From assembly GCA_001414345.1 (NCBI GenBank), contig LLCB01000021.1:124001-188000 (forward strand): a DNA stretch of 64,000 nucleotides, written 5' to 3'. The stretch comes from Hymenoscyphus infarciens (Eukaryota > Ascomycota > Leotiomycetes > Helotiales > Helotiaceae). A program made the translations under genes and the position numbers. The notes under the pieces are model-generated. The model was given only the letters and a program-made list of their open reading frames with translations. It was not told the DNA's origin and searched no databases. This document shows, piece after piece, positions 47,039 through 57,061 of this stretch. Numbering within the stretch: position 1 is the stretch's first letter; the number at the start of each line of letters is the position of its first letter.

Positions 47039-48090
47039 CTAAAAGGCAGTTGTGAGAGTAGTATCGCCTTTCGTCACCTGCGCCCATTCCAATGTCTTCA
47101 ACCACAATTTCTGCTGCTTCGCCTCATCCTTGCTTTCTGGGGAGCTCTCACCAGGCTTCGACATCTCGTAAAAGCCCCGGGCTCCAATATATTCTTTGCC
47201 AACTGCTATTTCAATCAAATCCACTGCCGCCAATTTGGCAGAGCGTAACGTTGGAATGGCATATTTCATGATCGGCTGAAGTGTTCCCAAGACCTTCATT
47301 CCATATTTCCACAAACCAGGAACACCTGAGCGCATGGCCTTCGAGTCAGGAAGTCCACCAGGATCTAAGGCAACAGCGGTGATTTCCTTCAAATTTGGGT
47401 CCTATAACGAGTCAGAAAGCTATCTCAGTGCATTTGGTGTTGTTTCAAATCTCCTACCTGTTGCAGTCGTTTGTTCAGCTCGTAGGTGCCCATTACCACC
47501 GCCAATTTGGAATTGCCATATCGTTGGAATCCTCGTCCAACTTCCTGGCCTGCAATATCTGGTTCCGGCTTCACAAGAAGTTCAATGTCGTCTGGGATCC
47601 CAGGGGGATACTTTTCCAATCCATTTTTGCCAGGATAGTGAGCATCACTGGCAAGAAATACGATTCTTCCATCGGGTTTCATGCTGCCGAGTAATCGCAA
47701 AACGAGAGCGATATGTGCTAGATGGTTCACTGCGAAGGATAATTCATATCCATCGGGGGAGAATTTTAATCCACCGCTGATACTCCATACGTAGGCGTTG
47801 CACACGATTGCAGCGATGGGGGGCAATGTTTTGCTGGAAATTTCCGATGAAATAGTGCTGGCGAATTCTTGAACTTCAGAGAGTGATGAGAGGTCTAATT
47901 TTCTAATCGAGGTTGTAGCTTTGGGGAATTCTGCAATTACTTCCTTGAGCCTTGCGGTGTTCGGGTCGGAGTCGGAAGTATTTCGTACTGTCAAGATGGC
48001 CGTGTAGTCTGGATACTTCCTTAAGAGGTAGCTAACAGAGGGAACTGCTAGCGAACCATTTGCGCCCGTGATGATGATTGTACCCGACAT
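47039..48090 (-). CDS. short-chain dehydrogenase/reductase
   Basis: Two exons, 48090-47458 and 47401-47039 (56-bp intron), 331 residues. The cofactor-binding TGANGSLA is at residues 8-15. AAIVCNAYVW stands in place of the usual NNAG, FAVNHLAHIALVLRLL is the helix-4 region, and the catalytic pair is Tyr191 and Lys195 (YGNSKLA). The C-terminal exon holds LDPGGLPDSKA. It is a classical Rossmann-fold NAD(P)H oxidoreductase of the retinol-dehydrogenase/WWOX-like group seen in fungal secondary metabolism. The substrate is unknown. Its ATG lies 97 bp from the solo LTR at 48188, so part of its promoter is LTR sequence. Confidence 0.88.
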
Positions 48091-48187
48091 TCTGCAATTG
48101 ACTCAGTCGTTGAAAGATGGATGAAGTCGGAGCTTTCAGTTGAGAATGTCCTTGGGGTCGGGTCTGACTACTAGTACCGTGCCTGGC

Positions 48188-48385
48188 TGTTGTGGGGTGC
48201 ACCACGTGACTCTTGGCGCTAATGGACGGAGGAACCTGAGGTGTAGATAGCTTCGAGCGCCTCATGCTCTCTTCTCTCAGCAGACGTTTTACATACCACA
48301 CATTGATCATATTGAATCTACCTTCTTTTGAGCCTCGACTAGGGCAAGACAACGAATTACATTCAGTACGACCTATCCTGTGATA
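48188..48385 (+). mobile_element. solo LTR of the gypsy family, un-mutated
   Basis: It begins TGTTGTGGGG and ends CCTGTGATA, 198 bp, flanked by the 5-bp duplication CTGGC (48183-48187, 48386-48390). Its reverse complement aligns end to end with the 193-bp LTRs at 1.3 and 14.9 kb but retains CpA/TpG. There is no internal region, so it arose by LTR-LTR recombination or is all that remains of an insertion. Confidence 0.93.
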
Positions 48386-48390
48386 CTGGC

Positions 48391-49344
48391 ACAACAACAA
48401 TTCTGTTGGTTGGAAAGCTCCGGTGGGGCAGCAGTAAAGTCTGCTTTACTCCGTAAAAACTGCCGTCTTGAAGACAGGGTTCTAAAGTGCGTATATGCAC
48501 GTGCTATTAATCAAATCCTGCCTTTGTGGTGCAGGGAAACTGGGTCGTTTGATTGGTCGGAACGTGAACCAACTTCCAAGCCAGTCAACGTAGCACCCGG
48601 AAACAGCTGTGGTGCAGAATTGCGTAAGAAATAAGTTCCCCATTTCGGATTTCTAACTCATTGGCTTGGGGGAACATTTTTACCGACCAGAACAAAACTT
48701 TTCTTTCGACCGAAAAAAAGCCCAAAACATTGATCCCCAGTTGTGGGGGCCAAAAACAAAGGCTCAAGCCCAGCGGCTACTCGCCCAAAGAAATCGTGCC
48801 TAGGGTGCGGGCTGACAGGGGTTCGGTTAATAGCTGCAGGGTTTCTGAACTTTGAAAAGGGAGGCACTTTAAGACGTTCGAGATGTTATCTTCAGAGGCA
48901 AAAACGGTGGCTGACTCAGTGACTCTACAGCTGAATAAATGCCATGAAATGGTACATTTACGGAATCTCAAATCAGTCAGGTAATACATTCTCAAAAGGA
49001 GAAGCCCTACTTCCACACCCTCTTCGCGGCAGTTGAGTCAGACCCAGTTACAGCCGAGAAGTGAGGCCGTCTCACAAAAACACGAAGCACCTATTCCGGC
49101 ACTCTTAAACATCCCGGGATCCGTCTTTGCCTGGATGAACCTGGCCTCCGAGGCACAGACAGTGACGACTCGAAGAACACTTTCTTTTCGGGATCATCAT
49201 TTGACCAACAACGGTGATGGGTAGCTCTAAGTGAGAACTCGCCTAATCTCCCCTGTGGCAAGATGTCGATAAGCACTAGATGTCGCCTTATGGTTCTACT
49301 TTCCTTCCTCTCCATCCCTTTCGAAGTTCATCACAACTGACAAG
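48391..49344. other. intergenic, no supported gene
   Basis: Divergent upstream region between the dehydrogenase and the second BBE-type gene. The small ORFs have no motif. Confidence 0.45.
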
Positions 49345-51120
49345 ATGGTTTCTGGTTCTTCTTCACTTCTGCTGTGGTCTTCTTTGCTGGTGACTGCATT
49401 GGCGGAAGATGCTGCGAGCAATACCTGTCGGATTTTGAGCCAGACCTTCAACGCGGACACGTATTTACAGTCCAACGAGAGTTACACTTCGGTATCAGAG
49501 TACAACTGGGTAAGTCCATTTCTCCTGTAGCTAATTCAAAGACTAACGCTTCTCCCTCAGTCACAAAGTACTTGGAAGAAACCAACTTGCATCATTACCC
49601 CAGCTACTATAGCAGAGCTTCAGTCCACAGTCAAATTACTCACGCAGTACAACACGACATTTGCAATTCGAAGTGGTGGACATTCGACTGTTCCAGATGC
49701 TGCTAATATTGATAATGGAGTGTTGATTGACATGGCAAACATCAACGAGGTGGCCTATGACCCAACTACAGGGAAAGTAGTTGTTGCCTCGGGAAATAGA
49801 TGGTATGTCATTTTCCTTGGCTTCAAACAACCCCTATACCAAGACTAACAAAAAATAGGGGGGATGTGTACGGCACTCTAGACCCATTCAATCTCACTGC
49901 TGTTGGTGGACGGATCTTGGGAATCGGGGTTGGGGGATCCATACTCGGAAGTGGCCTCTCATACCTCACTGACCTGTATGGGTTGGCCTGCGATAACGTC
50001 GTTAACTTCGAGGTTGTCCTCGCAGATGGATCGTTGGTTAATGCTAACAATACCACAAACACTGATCTCTTCTGGGCGCTGAAAGGAGGAATCAACAATT
50101 TCGGTTAGGAAGCAGCGTAACTCCCAAACTTTCCTCCTCGTGCTGACAACATTATCTTAGGTATTGTTACCCGATTCACCATAAACACCTTCCCACAAGG
50201 CAATGTCTGGGGAGGTATCAAGGGATATTCCAATGAGCAACTTCCAGCACTCCTCGACGCGCTTGCAATCTACCAAGCAAACCCGAACAAGGATCCCAAG
50301 GCCAATCTTATGCTGCAATCCGCAGTAACGAACGATACTATCGGTACGCTCCTCAATATTGTCTATCTCGATCCTGTCGTTGCCCCAGAAGCCTTTGCGC
50401 CATTCTACAATATCTCCACCACTTTCGATACCACTGCTATACAAAGTCTCAGCAAGTTCATGTCAGGGGCTGTTTTGCCAGCGATTCCTCGGTGGGACTT
50501 CCATACCACATCTTTCCGACCAAGCAAGGAAGTGTATGATGAGATTTACAAGATCATCACCAACCCAGAACAACTCGCCAGTCTCAAGAATCTTACAGCT
50601 GGGTCAATCGTACTCGGGTTTCAGCCAATTTCCGCGGCCGTGGCCGGACACGGCGTTGAGCATGGAGGAAATGCTCTTGGGCTCAACCCGGTCTCACAAA
50701 CCTGGATGGTCGCTGATACTGCATGGTGTAGGTAAAGGGGACACTGTTCTCCCACTTTTTTCCCTCTTGAATCACTCTTGAATCACGCTTAAATCTTTCC
50801 TGAACCCCAGAATTTCTCCTGTGCCGAGTCCCGAGACCTTTTTTGATAGGCAATGCTAACTCCCCCATCTTCCAGGGAACGAAGCAGACACCAAGGCCGC
50901 AACTGATGTTCCCGCCAGCATTTTTGGAAAAATTGACGTCGCTACTAAGAGTTTAGGACAGCACGAGGAATATTTGTTCATGAATGATGCTGGCCGTGGT
51001 CAACCTGTTATTGCCAGCTATGGCGCGGAGAACGTTGCTAAGCTAAAGGCTGTTCAAGCGAAGTACGATCCTAACCTTGTTTTTCAAAAGCTCGTTACCG
51101 GTGGTTACAAGCTTGGTTGA
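49345..51120 (+). CDS. secreted FAD-linked oxidoreductase, BBE-type, second copy
   Basis: Five exons: 49345-49509, 49561-49802, 49859-50103, 50161-50727 and 50876-51120 (introns 51, 56, 57 and 148 bp), about 487 residues. The donor at 50728 (GTAGGT) was chosen because it gives the Trp-Trp-Asn join in phase. The signal peptide is about residues 1-20. AIRSGGHS places the flavin-linking His at 96. GGRILGIGVGGSILGSGLSY, VLADGSLVNANN and TDLFWALKGGINNFG follow, then the BBE C-terminus with KYDPNLVFQKL. The bicovalent Cys is absent. It could oxidise a product of the UbiA or dehydrogenase steps; that is inference from position. Confidence 0.88.
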
Positions 51121-51334
51121 ACAAAAATTATGTAATTATCCGGAAGATCAGGGTTATAGCTGTCCTGATAGAAACCAATTAATCAATATCTTTATTCAAG
51201 ACCAACTGGTCTCTGCAACCTTCCAGGTACCCAACTCTGTTCCTGCATCAGCAAGTTCCAGTGTAGACTTTTGAGCATGGTTCGACCATGGATCTCGATA
51301 TGTCACCGAGATTACAGAAGCATAACCTACATTG

Positions 51335-51453
51335 TACTTAGTCCCAGGCATAACAATTACGACAGAAGCGAAGTGACCCCGTATGATGAAAATCGGCCAA
51401 AAACCCTGGTGGCCCACAAAATCTGCAGTATTTGTTATGCCTGGGACGAAGTA
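51335..51453. mobile_element. MITE, family A, 119 bp
   Basis: The ends TACTTAGTCCCAGGCATAAC and TTATGCCTGGGACGAAGTA are present. The interior GAAAATCGGCCAAAAACCCT is shared with the next copy in the same orientation. Confidence 0.88.
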
Positions 51454-51514
51454 GTATTTCGACGCCACCAAGCTTACGGAGCAGGCCTAATGATTGCATG
51501 AGACAGATGCAATG

Positions 51515-51630
51515 TGCTTTGTCCCAGGCATAACAATTACGGCAGAAGCGAAGTAAACCCCTATGAAAATCGGCCAAAAACCCTGGTGGCCTACAAAATC
51601 TATAGTAATTGTTAGGCCTGGGACGAAGTA
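51515..51630. mobile_element. MITE, family A, 116 bp
   Basis: The ends TGCTTTGTCCCAGGCATAAC and TTAGGCCTGGGACGAAGTA are present. It is in direct orientation with the copy 62 bp to its left and very similar inside. Confidence 0.88.
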
Positions 51631-52051
51631 TCACATCCTGCACCAGGAGAGTCTTCGGGGGTATTAAGACTTTTGGGGGGTTGAATTGGACATTGCTGCG
51701 CCTGCTTGCATGCCCAATATTTCAGAAGCGCGAGGCATTTAGCGTGCTTCCCCCTTAGTCGAAAAGCCACGTCAACACTTCTTCTTTTCGATGCAATCTC
51801 GGGCTCGAGAAATCACTAAAATACTTCCGGTTACTGATGCAATCGAGGCTCTGATGCAATAATTTTCAGTTGGGATACTGCTTATCGTGTTTATGTAAAA
51901 AGTATATTTGACGGGTGCTGATCTGGAGAAATCGATCACCCGCCTAATCAGCCGAGACAACGTGTGTAGATCTAGGGTTGAGACAACGAGATCGTTCAAA
52001 CTTCGGTCATGATGGGAGAATATCTCCAGAATGGGGTTCCCTGTAACCGTT

Positions 52052-52170
52052 GCCAAGATTGCCTGTGGAAAAACAATTACTACAGATTTTGTGGGCTACC
52101 AGGGTCTTTGGCCGATTTTCATAGGGGTTCCTTTCGCTTCTAGCGTAATTGTTATGCCTAGGACGAAGTA
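52052..52170. mobile_element. MITE, family A, left end degenerate
   Basis: The interior GTGGGCTACCAGGGTCTTTG and right end TTATGCCTAGGACGAAGTA are clear. The left end (GCCTGTGGAAAAACAATTAC) is diverged. It is opposite in orientation to the copies at 51.3 and 51.5 kb. Confidence 0.75.
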
Positions 52171-52406
52171 CATTGCACAGACATTTGCCATACTAAAACG
52201 GCCGTGCGGCATACAATGTAATCAAGGGGGGTGGGAGAGGGGTTCCCGCTTACCCGCGTCAATGCTCCCCCCCCCCACTGAAGTGGTGGAGTGGCAGGGT
52301 CTGCCGGCAAGACGCTCTGATGTTTTTGCCCTATTCAATAAGTGGATCTATACCTTGCGATAACCGTGAAGAGGAGTGAAATGTTCACCGGAAAATATCA
52401 CGATCG

Positions 52407-52545
52407 TACTTCGTCCTAGGCGAAACAAAGGTTATTCCAGGGGGGTCACTTTACAGGCTTTTCAGGGGTTTTTTGGTAGCATAAAGCCACGGAAATATGG
52501 CAATTGCCCCATTTAGATAACCTTTATTACGCCTGGGACGAAATA
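52407..52545. mobile_element. MITE, family B, 139 bp
   Basis: The ends TACTTCGTCCTAGGCG and TTACGCCTGGGACGAAATA are present. Its reverse complement matches the family B copy at 43406-43545 along its length. Confidence 0.85.
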
Positions 52546-52616
52546 TGATATACCAAAGTGATATTAAATCTCAAGAGTTCTGGTCTGTCGTAGAGTCGTG
52601 GTTTCCCTTCATAATC

Positions 52617-52643
52617 AAACAAACCAAACCAAACCAAACCAAA
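52617..52643. repeat. AAACC microsatellite in the cupin gene leader
   Basis: About five copies of a 5-bp unit (CAAAC/AAACC) lie within the 40 bp before the ATG at 52655, so probably in the 5' untranslated region. Confidence 0.7.
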
Positions 52644-52654
52644 AATCAAGTAAA

Positions 52655-53442
52655 ATGGCGCCTACGAAGCCATCGTTCACGACCGCGGGACAGGGAGTAG
52701 TTCGAGCGTAACTTTCTACGACCACATCGATGTTCCCAATACTAACACACTGCAGCTTCGACGGCGCCATAACTACCACCTTCCTTAAACATCCAGGAAA
52801 GGCCTTTGCTTTTGAGGTCGTGTTCAACTGTCATCATCCCCGCCTCCTCGCTCTCTCCGATCAAAAACCACCCTTACACTTCCACCCATACCAGACTGAG
52901 TATATGCAAGTCATTGAAGGCAGTCTCACCGTCGAAGCTGATGGTGTTGAAACTATCATAACGCCAGAATCCGGACTTTTCACGGTTAAACCTTGGACAG
53001 ATCACAGGTTATATCCTCCTCCAGTTTCAGAGCAGCCAATTACCAAGTTTGTTCTGAGTGGCACTGATTCTGAGGAGAGTTATAAATTGGATGGTGTTTT
53101 CTTTCAAAATTGGTATGGGTATCAAGATCAAGTGGTCCTCGGTGGAGAAAGTATTGATTTATTACAAGTCATGAGCGTGAGTTCTTTCCGAGAGGCCATG
53201 AAGTTAACATGGAGTGTTGACAAGAACGACAGATGTTTGATGCTGGAGGTTCTTATCTCTCTCTTCCTTGGTATATTCCTTTTGCCAAAACTATTTCTAT
53301 GGGCATGTCTATTTTTCTGGGAAGATGGGTGGGAGGATTGCTGGGCTATCAACCTTTTCATAAGGAATGGACAAATGATTGGGATATTGCATGTGAGAAG
53401 ATGAGGGAGTCGAGATTTCAGAAGAAGTTTGCCAAACCCTAG
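52655..53442 (+). CDS. cupin-domain protein
   Basis: Three exons: 52655-52707, 52756-53176 and 53233-53442 (introns 48 and 56 bp), 227 residues. An apparent in-frame TAA at 52709 lies inside the first intron (GTAACT...ACTAAC...CTGCAG), whose removal joins VVRA to FDGAITTTFLKHPG. The cupin metal-binding motif is PLHFHPYQTEY...IEGSLTVEADG (His, His and Glu visible), and the second motif surrounds VKPWTDHRLYPPP. The C-terminal part (SYLSLPWYIPFAKTISMGM, GGLLGYQPFHKEW) is hydrophobic and may contact membrane. Such proteins recur near fungal secondary-metabolism genes, with isomerase, cyclase or oxygenase roles in other families. The reaction here is unknown. Confidence 0.82.
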
Positions 53443-53664
53443 GTGTGGGGTTGGAATTGTATTGGTTATTGTAGCACTAACTCTTTTTGTTTGAAAACCT
53501 GTCCTGAAGCCTGCTTCTAAACTTGGGTTCAAAAGAAATACACATCAAAGACACTCGCCCACCATCCTTCGTGCTTCCATGTACTCTATGGTTTGGTGTG
53601 ATGTTCGGGCTTGACATGCGTCCATTCGACTGGTAGTTTCTCAAATATCTTAAATTCGCCTATA

Positions 53665-54042
53665 TCACATCAGCACCAAGTCTCCCCATGGTACCTCAGC
53701 TTCCCCTGGTGCTGCCACCTCGCAGAAGTGACTGAATTGAGGAAGGAAAAACTTACGTGGCTTGATAAACATTGGCTCTGTAGCAGCCAAATATGGCTTA
53801 TAATAGTCTTTTTGCATTTGTACGCCTAGGAGCCACGTCTTATCTTTCTTCCAGCCTTCCACCCAATGAATTAGTCCCGGTTGGTCAGGGTCGATGAAGA
53901 CCTCGAAGAAAGTGCACTCGGGCTCAGCAATAACTGCCTGGTATGCTGGACGGAACAATTCGAAGAATTCGTCGACATTTTCCGGGGCGATGGTTACTGT
54001 CACCTCGAGCGAGAGACCAAGGAACGGTTTGGAGTCTGACAT
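53665..54042 (-). CDS. ABM-fold (antibiotic biosynthesis monooxygenase-like) protein
   Basis: A 125-residue protein starting at ATG 54042 (MSDSKPFLGLSLEVTVTIAP); the longer upstream frame lacks a better start. PENVDEFFELFRPAYQAVIA, CTFFEVFIDPDQPGLIHWVE and YKPYLAATEPMFIKPR match the dimeric alpha+beta barrel ABM pattern. A GTAAGT after ATEPMFIKPR followed by a GCGAG acceptor could splice out 38 bp and give a shorter end; I kept the read-through version. Members oxidise aromatic polyketides without cofactor or degrade haem. It is convergent with the cupin gene, about 220 bp between stops. Confidence 0.75.
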   Translation of the reverse strand: MSDSKPFLGLSLEVTVTIAPENVDEFFELFRPAYQAVIAEPECTFFEVFIDPDQPGLIHWVEGWKKDKTWLLGVQMQKDYYKPYLAATEPMFIKPRKFFLPQFSHFCEVAAPGEAEVPWGDLVLM

Positions 54043-55280
54043 TCTTGATGGAGATAGAAATTGGAGTGATGGTGGAACACAACACGCGGGCGACGCTGGG
54101 GGGAAAGTACGGTTATAGCCGAAACCTACAACCTGGAAGTAAGCAATTAGTATTTTGACAGAAAAAGGGACCGAAAGAGTCTGATTACAAATACATACAT
54201 ATACGACAACTACCGTAAGTGGAACCAAATTTACGTGATGTTTGTGAGACACCTTACCCCTCACCAACAATCGCGATTCTTATCGGCAAGTGCGGATATT
54301 GACCTCCCGGTCGTTCTCCTGCAAACTCGACACACCAAATACCGGTAGTAGCTCGCTCATGCAAGCACCACCCCTGCATTTTCCCGTTTTGACAGCTGCC
54401 AGCCCACGTGTGACGTGATCAAGCACATGGAAGCGTTACAGGATACCCAGGTCGACAAGAAAGTTAAGAACGTCGGCCTGATCTGGGCTTGACCTTGTTG
54501 GACATATGGGCCCCTCCCACATTCTCCGGGGGAATGGGAAAGGTTGGGAAAACTAGGAAAACTTTAATTCAGCATCAGGTTAAGCCTTTTTTGTCAAACA
54601 TTGAAGAAAGTCGGTATGTTGAGTCAAGAATACACATTTTGAGGAATTGATTGTAAAGAACGCCACCTAGCTATCTGCCAGATAGACACGAAACGTAAGA
54701 TTCGCAACAAGTTCCATCTTGGGGAACCCTACAACAATAGAATGATACAAATGTCTAAGCGAAGGCTCTTCTGTTGATCAATTATGATCTCCGGACGTTC
54801 CCAGAATAGCGCCAGCAAGCGGTATTCAAGTGACGAAGTAACAGTCCACCCACTACTCCGTATATTTTACAATAAAACAAGTCAATGAATGACAACCCAC
54901 ATATCGGTATAACCATAGGTATGAGCTGTTCGTTGATAATTTGAAAACCTTAGATGATGCTCGTCTCGTTCATATTCACATGGCTACAAAGGCCTAAATA
55001 GTCAAAAGCACTTTGCTTTCGTACTGAAACTCCCAGGGAATGGCTGTGCAGAGCTTTTTCTCTTTCTCTTTTTACTACGAGAGAAAAATGCGTTTGTTTT
55101 GCAAATAAAGCTGCTACTATTTTTGAATTACAAGTTCTCTTGACAAATGGGGAATCACAACTATAAGCTCCATGGGAAAAGTTATCTTGAGAATTGAAAA
55201 TTATTATCTCCAAATGCCGGAACTGAAGACATTCTAATCACAACAAGACTTGAAAACGCCACCTTACAGTGAGTTACGAG
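54043..55280. other. intergenic, 1.2 kb, nothing recognised
   Basis: The only ORFs are short (for example 54950-55213 minus) and without motif. Confidence 0.45.
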
Positions 55281-55284
55281 TTAA

Positions 55285-55740
55285 GCTTCCCTTTTAACGA
55301 TATTTTATAAACCGTACGTTTCTAGAATAATTTTTTTTCTCCCTAGATACTCTTTCCCTCTTTACTTAATAATAACGTATGTTATTATATCCTTAAGAAT
55401 AGCAAATAAGAGGTCTATACCTCCTTTCTTACTCTACAAACTTTTTAGAAAGAAAACAAACACTTAGATATATATCTAAATTTTTAAAGAGTCTTAGTAG
55501 AATTATAAGAGTATGAAAATTTTTCTTACAAAAAGGGGGTTTTAAGGAATTAAGTATTATTAAGTTTATTATTAGTATACTTGCTTAGATATAGTAATAA
55601 CTAGAGCGGAGGTATAAGAAGATATAGCGGTTCTTTTTAGCTAGGTCTTATATCCTAAAGAGTACTTTAGTTTTCTGTTTTTTAAGAGGGAATTTTTTTC
55701 TAAAAACGCACAGTTTATAAAATATCGTCAAAAGGGAAGC
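55285..55740. mobile_element. TTAA-flanked inverted-repeat element, RIP-mutated
   Basis: TTAA occurs on both sides (55281-55284, 55741-55744). The inverted ends GCTTCCCTTTTAACGATATT and its partner AATATCGTCAAAAGGGAAGC continue for about 45 bp with mainly transitions. The interior is AT-rich and non-coding. A TTAA duplication points to a piggyBac-type non-autonomous element. Confidence 0.75.
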
Positions 55741-55883
55741 TTAACTTGCAACTGACTGTAAACAATCCTCCTTTTGATAAAACCCCTCAAGAACCAGCCA
55801 TACAACTCCCTTAGGGAGCGAGTTAATGGTGCCACTCTCTTTAATTTCGGTTTCCATACCATCCTCTATCCATGGCAATATTC

Positions 55884-56099
55884 TTAGTCCAACGCTTGAA
55901 GAAGTAAATGCCAAGAAACAAAAACCCTTCCTATCAAGATTCCTATAATGATTCCAAGCCAACCTGAACGTACAAACCCCCCTTCGCCACGTGGATAGAG
56001 GAACTTGGTGCCCCCAGTTGGGGAGCTTGTGACTGTGAGTGAATATGAAAGTACCACGAAGAGGGCAATAGCGAACGAATTAATACAGGCCGACTGCAT
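55884..56099 (-). CDS. possible small secreted or membrane protein, 71 aa
   Basis: The ORF opens MQSACINSFAIALFVVLSYS, a signal-peptide-like stretch, and has a second hydrophobic stretch (SGWLGIIIGILIG). I do not recognise it. It may splice onto the overlapping minus frame to its left (down to 55741), but no convincing junction was found. It could be chance. Confidence 0.3.
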   Translation of the reverse strand: MQSACINSFAIALFVVLSYSLTVTSSPTGGTKFLYPRGEGGFVRSGWLGIIIGILIGRVFVSWHLLLQALD

Positions 56100-56423
56100 A
56101 TTGGTGTCTTGAAGTAATTTTGGAAAGTAAATATCGCGAAGCGACGGCGGAGAAGCGATGATATGAAGTCCTGGGGCGTGCTTATGTACGTAGAAAGTGT
56201 AGTGAGGATTGAAAAAAAAGCGAAAACATTCAGCGAAATCGAGTAGTTAAATACTCCACGACTATTCCAATTATAAAAACCGAAGTTATTCAGGTAATTC
56301 AATCACCAACAACTGCACAAAAACGAAATGCTCACAAAGAAACCAACCAACAGACGAGAGAATCTCTAACTACTTGATCTTAAGGAAATACGGCATCCTG
56401 AATATACTAAAAAGTTAGATTGA

Positions 56424-57061
56424 CTAAATCGTAAATAGGAAATTGTAAATCGTAAAATGTTACTTTTTATTAGTGTAAAAGAGAATAATTTCTAATTTAA
56501 ATTCCCCCTCTCTCTCCTTCTCCCCCCCCCACACTCTATACTTAGATTAGATAGTCTTAACTATAGTAACTAGCTAATTAGAGAATAGAGAGGGAAAATA
56601 AAATATATATTATGTATATAGTAGTAATATTACCCCCTTACTATCGCCCCCTCGCTATCGTCTCCTTACTATTATATTACATTCTTCCTATTATTTCTAG
56701 ATAAATAAGGAAGAGAGGGAGAGAGGAAGAGAGAGAGAGAGAGAGGGAGAGGATTATTTACTACTTTTGCTAAACTCCCCTTACCTACGCTAGGAAAAAC
56801 TTTCTACTGAAATGTTTGCTCGCCCCCTCGCCCCCTCGCCCCCTCTCCCCCTCTCTCCCTCTCTCCCTCTCTTCTATACTTTTAATCTTATATAATATAC
56901 TAAAGAAGGAAAGAGCAGCGAGAGAGGGAGACTAAGAAGTAGTAAAATGCTCTCCTACCCTTTTTTAATAAAGGGCTTAGATAATATAATTATTAAGTTC
57001 TACTTTAGCTCGACTTTGTAATTTACGATTTACGATTTACGATTTGCGATTTGCGATTTAG
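56424..57061. repeat. AT-rich element with inverted CGTAAAT arrays and microsatellites
   Basis: The left end ACTAAATCGTAAATAGG and the right end GCGATTTGCGATTTAGT are inverted copies, each built of repeated ACGATTT/AAATCGT units (five in a row at 57025-57058). Inside are GA-rich (56709-56752) and CCCCCTCG/CCCTCT (56821-56873) microsatellites. No ORF or clear target duplication is visible. Confidence 0.55.

Larger units (their letters stand above)
51121..52654. other. intergenic, MITE-dense (four copies in 1.5 kb)
   Basis: Copies lie at 51335-51453, 51515-51630, 52052-52170 and 52407-52545. ORFs here are frames through MITEs and are not genes. Confidence 0.6.

Noticed and set aside
51335..52545. 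ORFs of 60-110 codons on both strands
   Set aside because: They are frames through the palindromic MITE copies, with no codon bias or motif.
52709..52711. In-frame TAA that would make the cupin gene a pseudogene
   Set aside because: It lies in a 48-bp intron with GTAACT donor, ACTAAC branch point and TGCAG acceptor in the correct phase.
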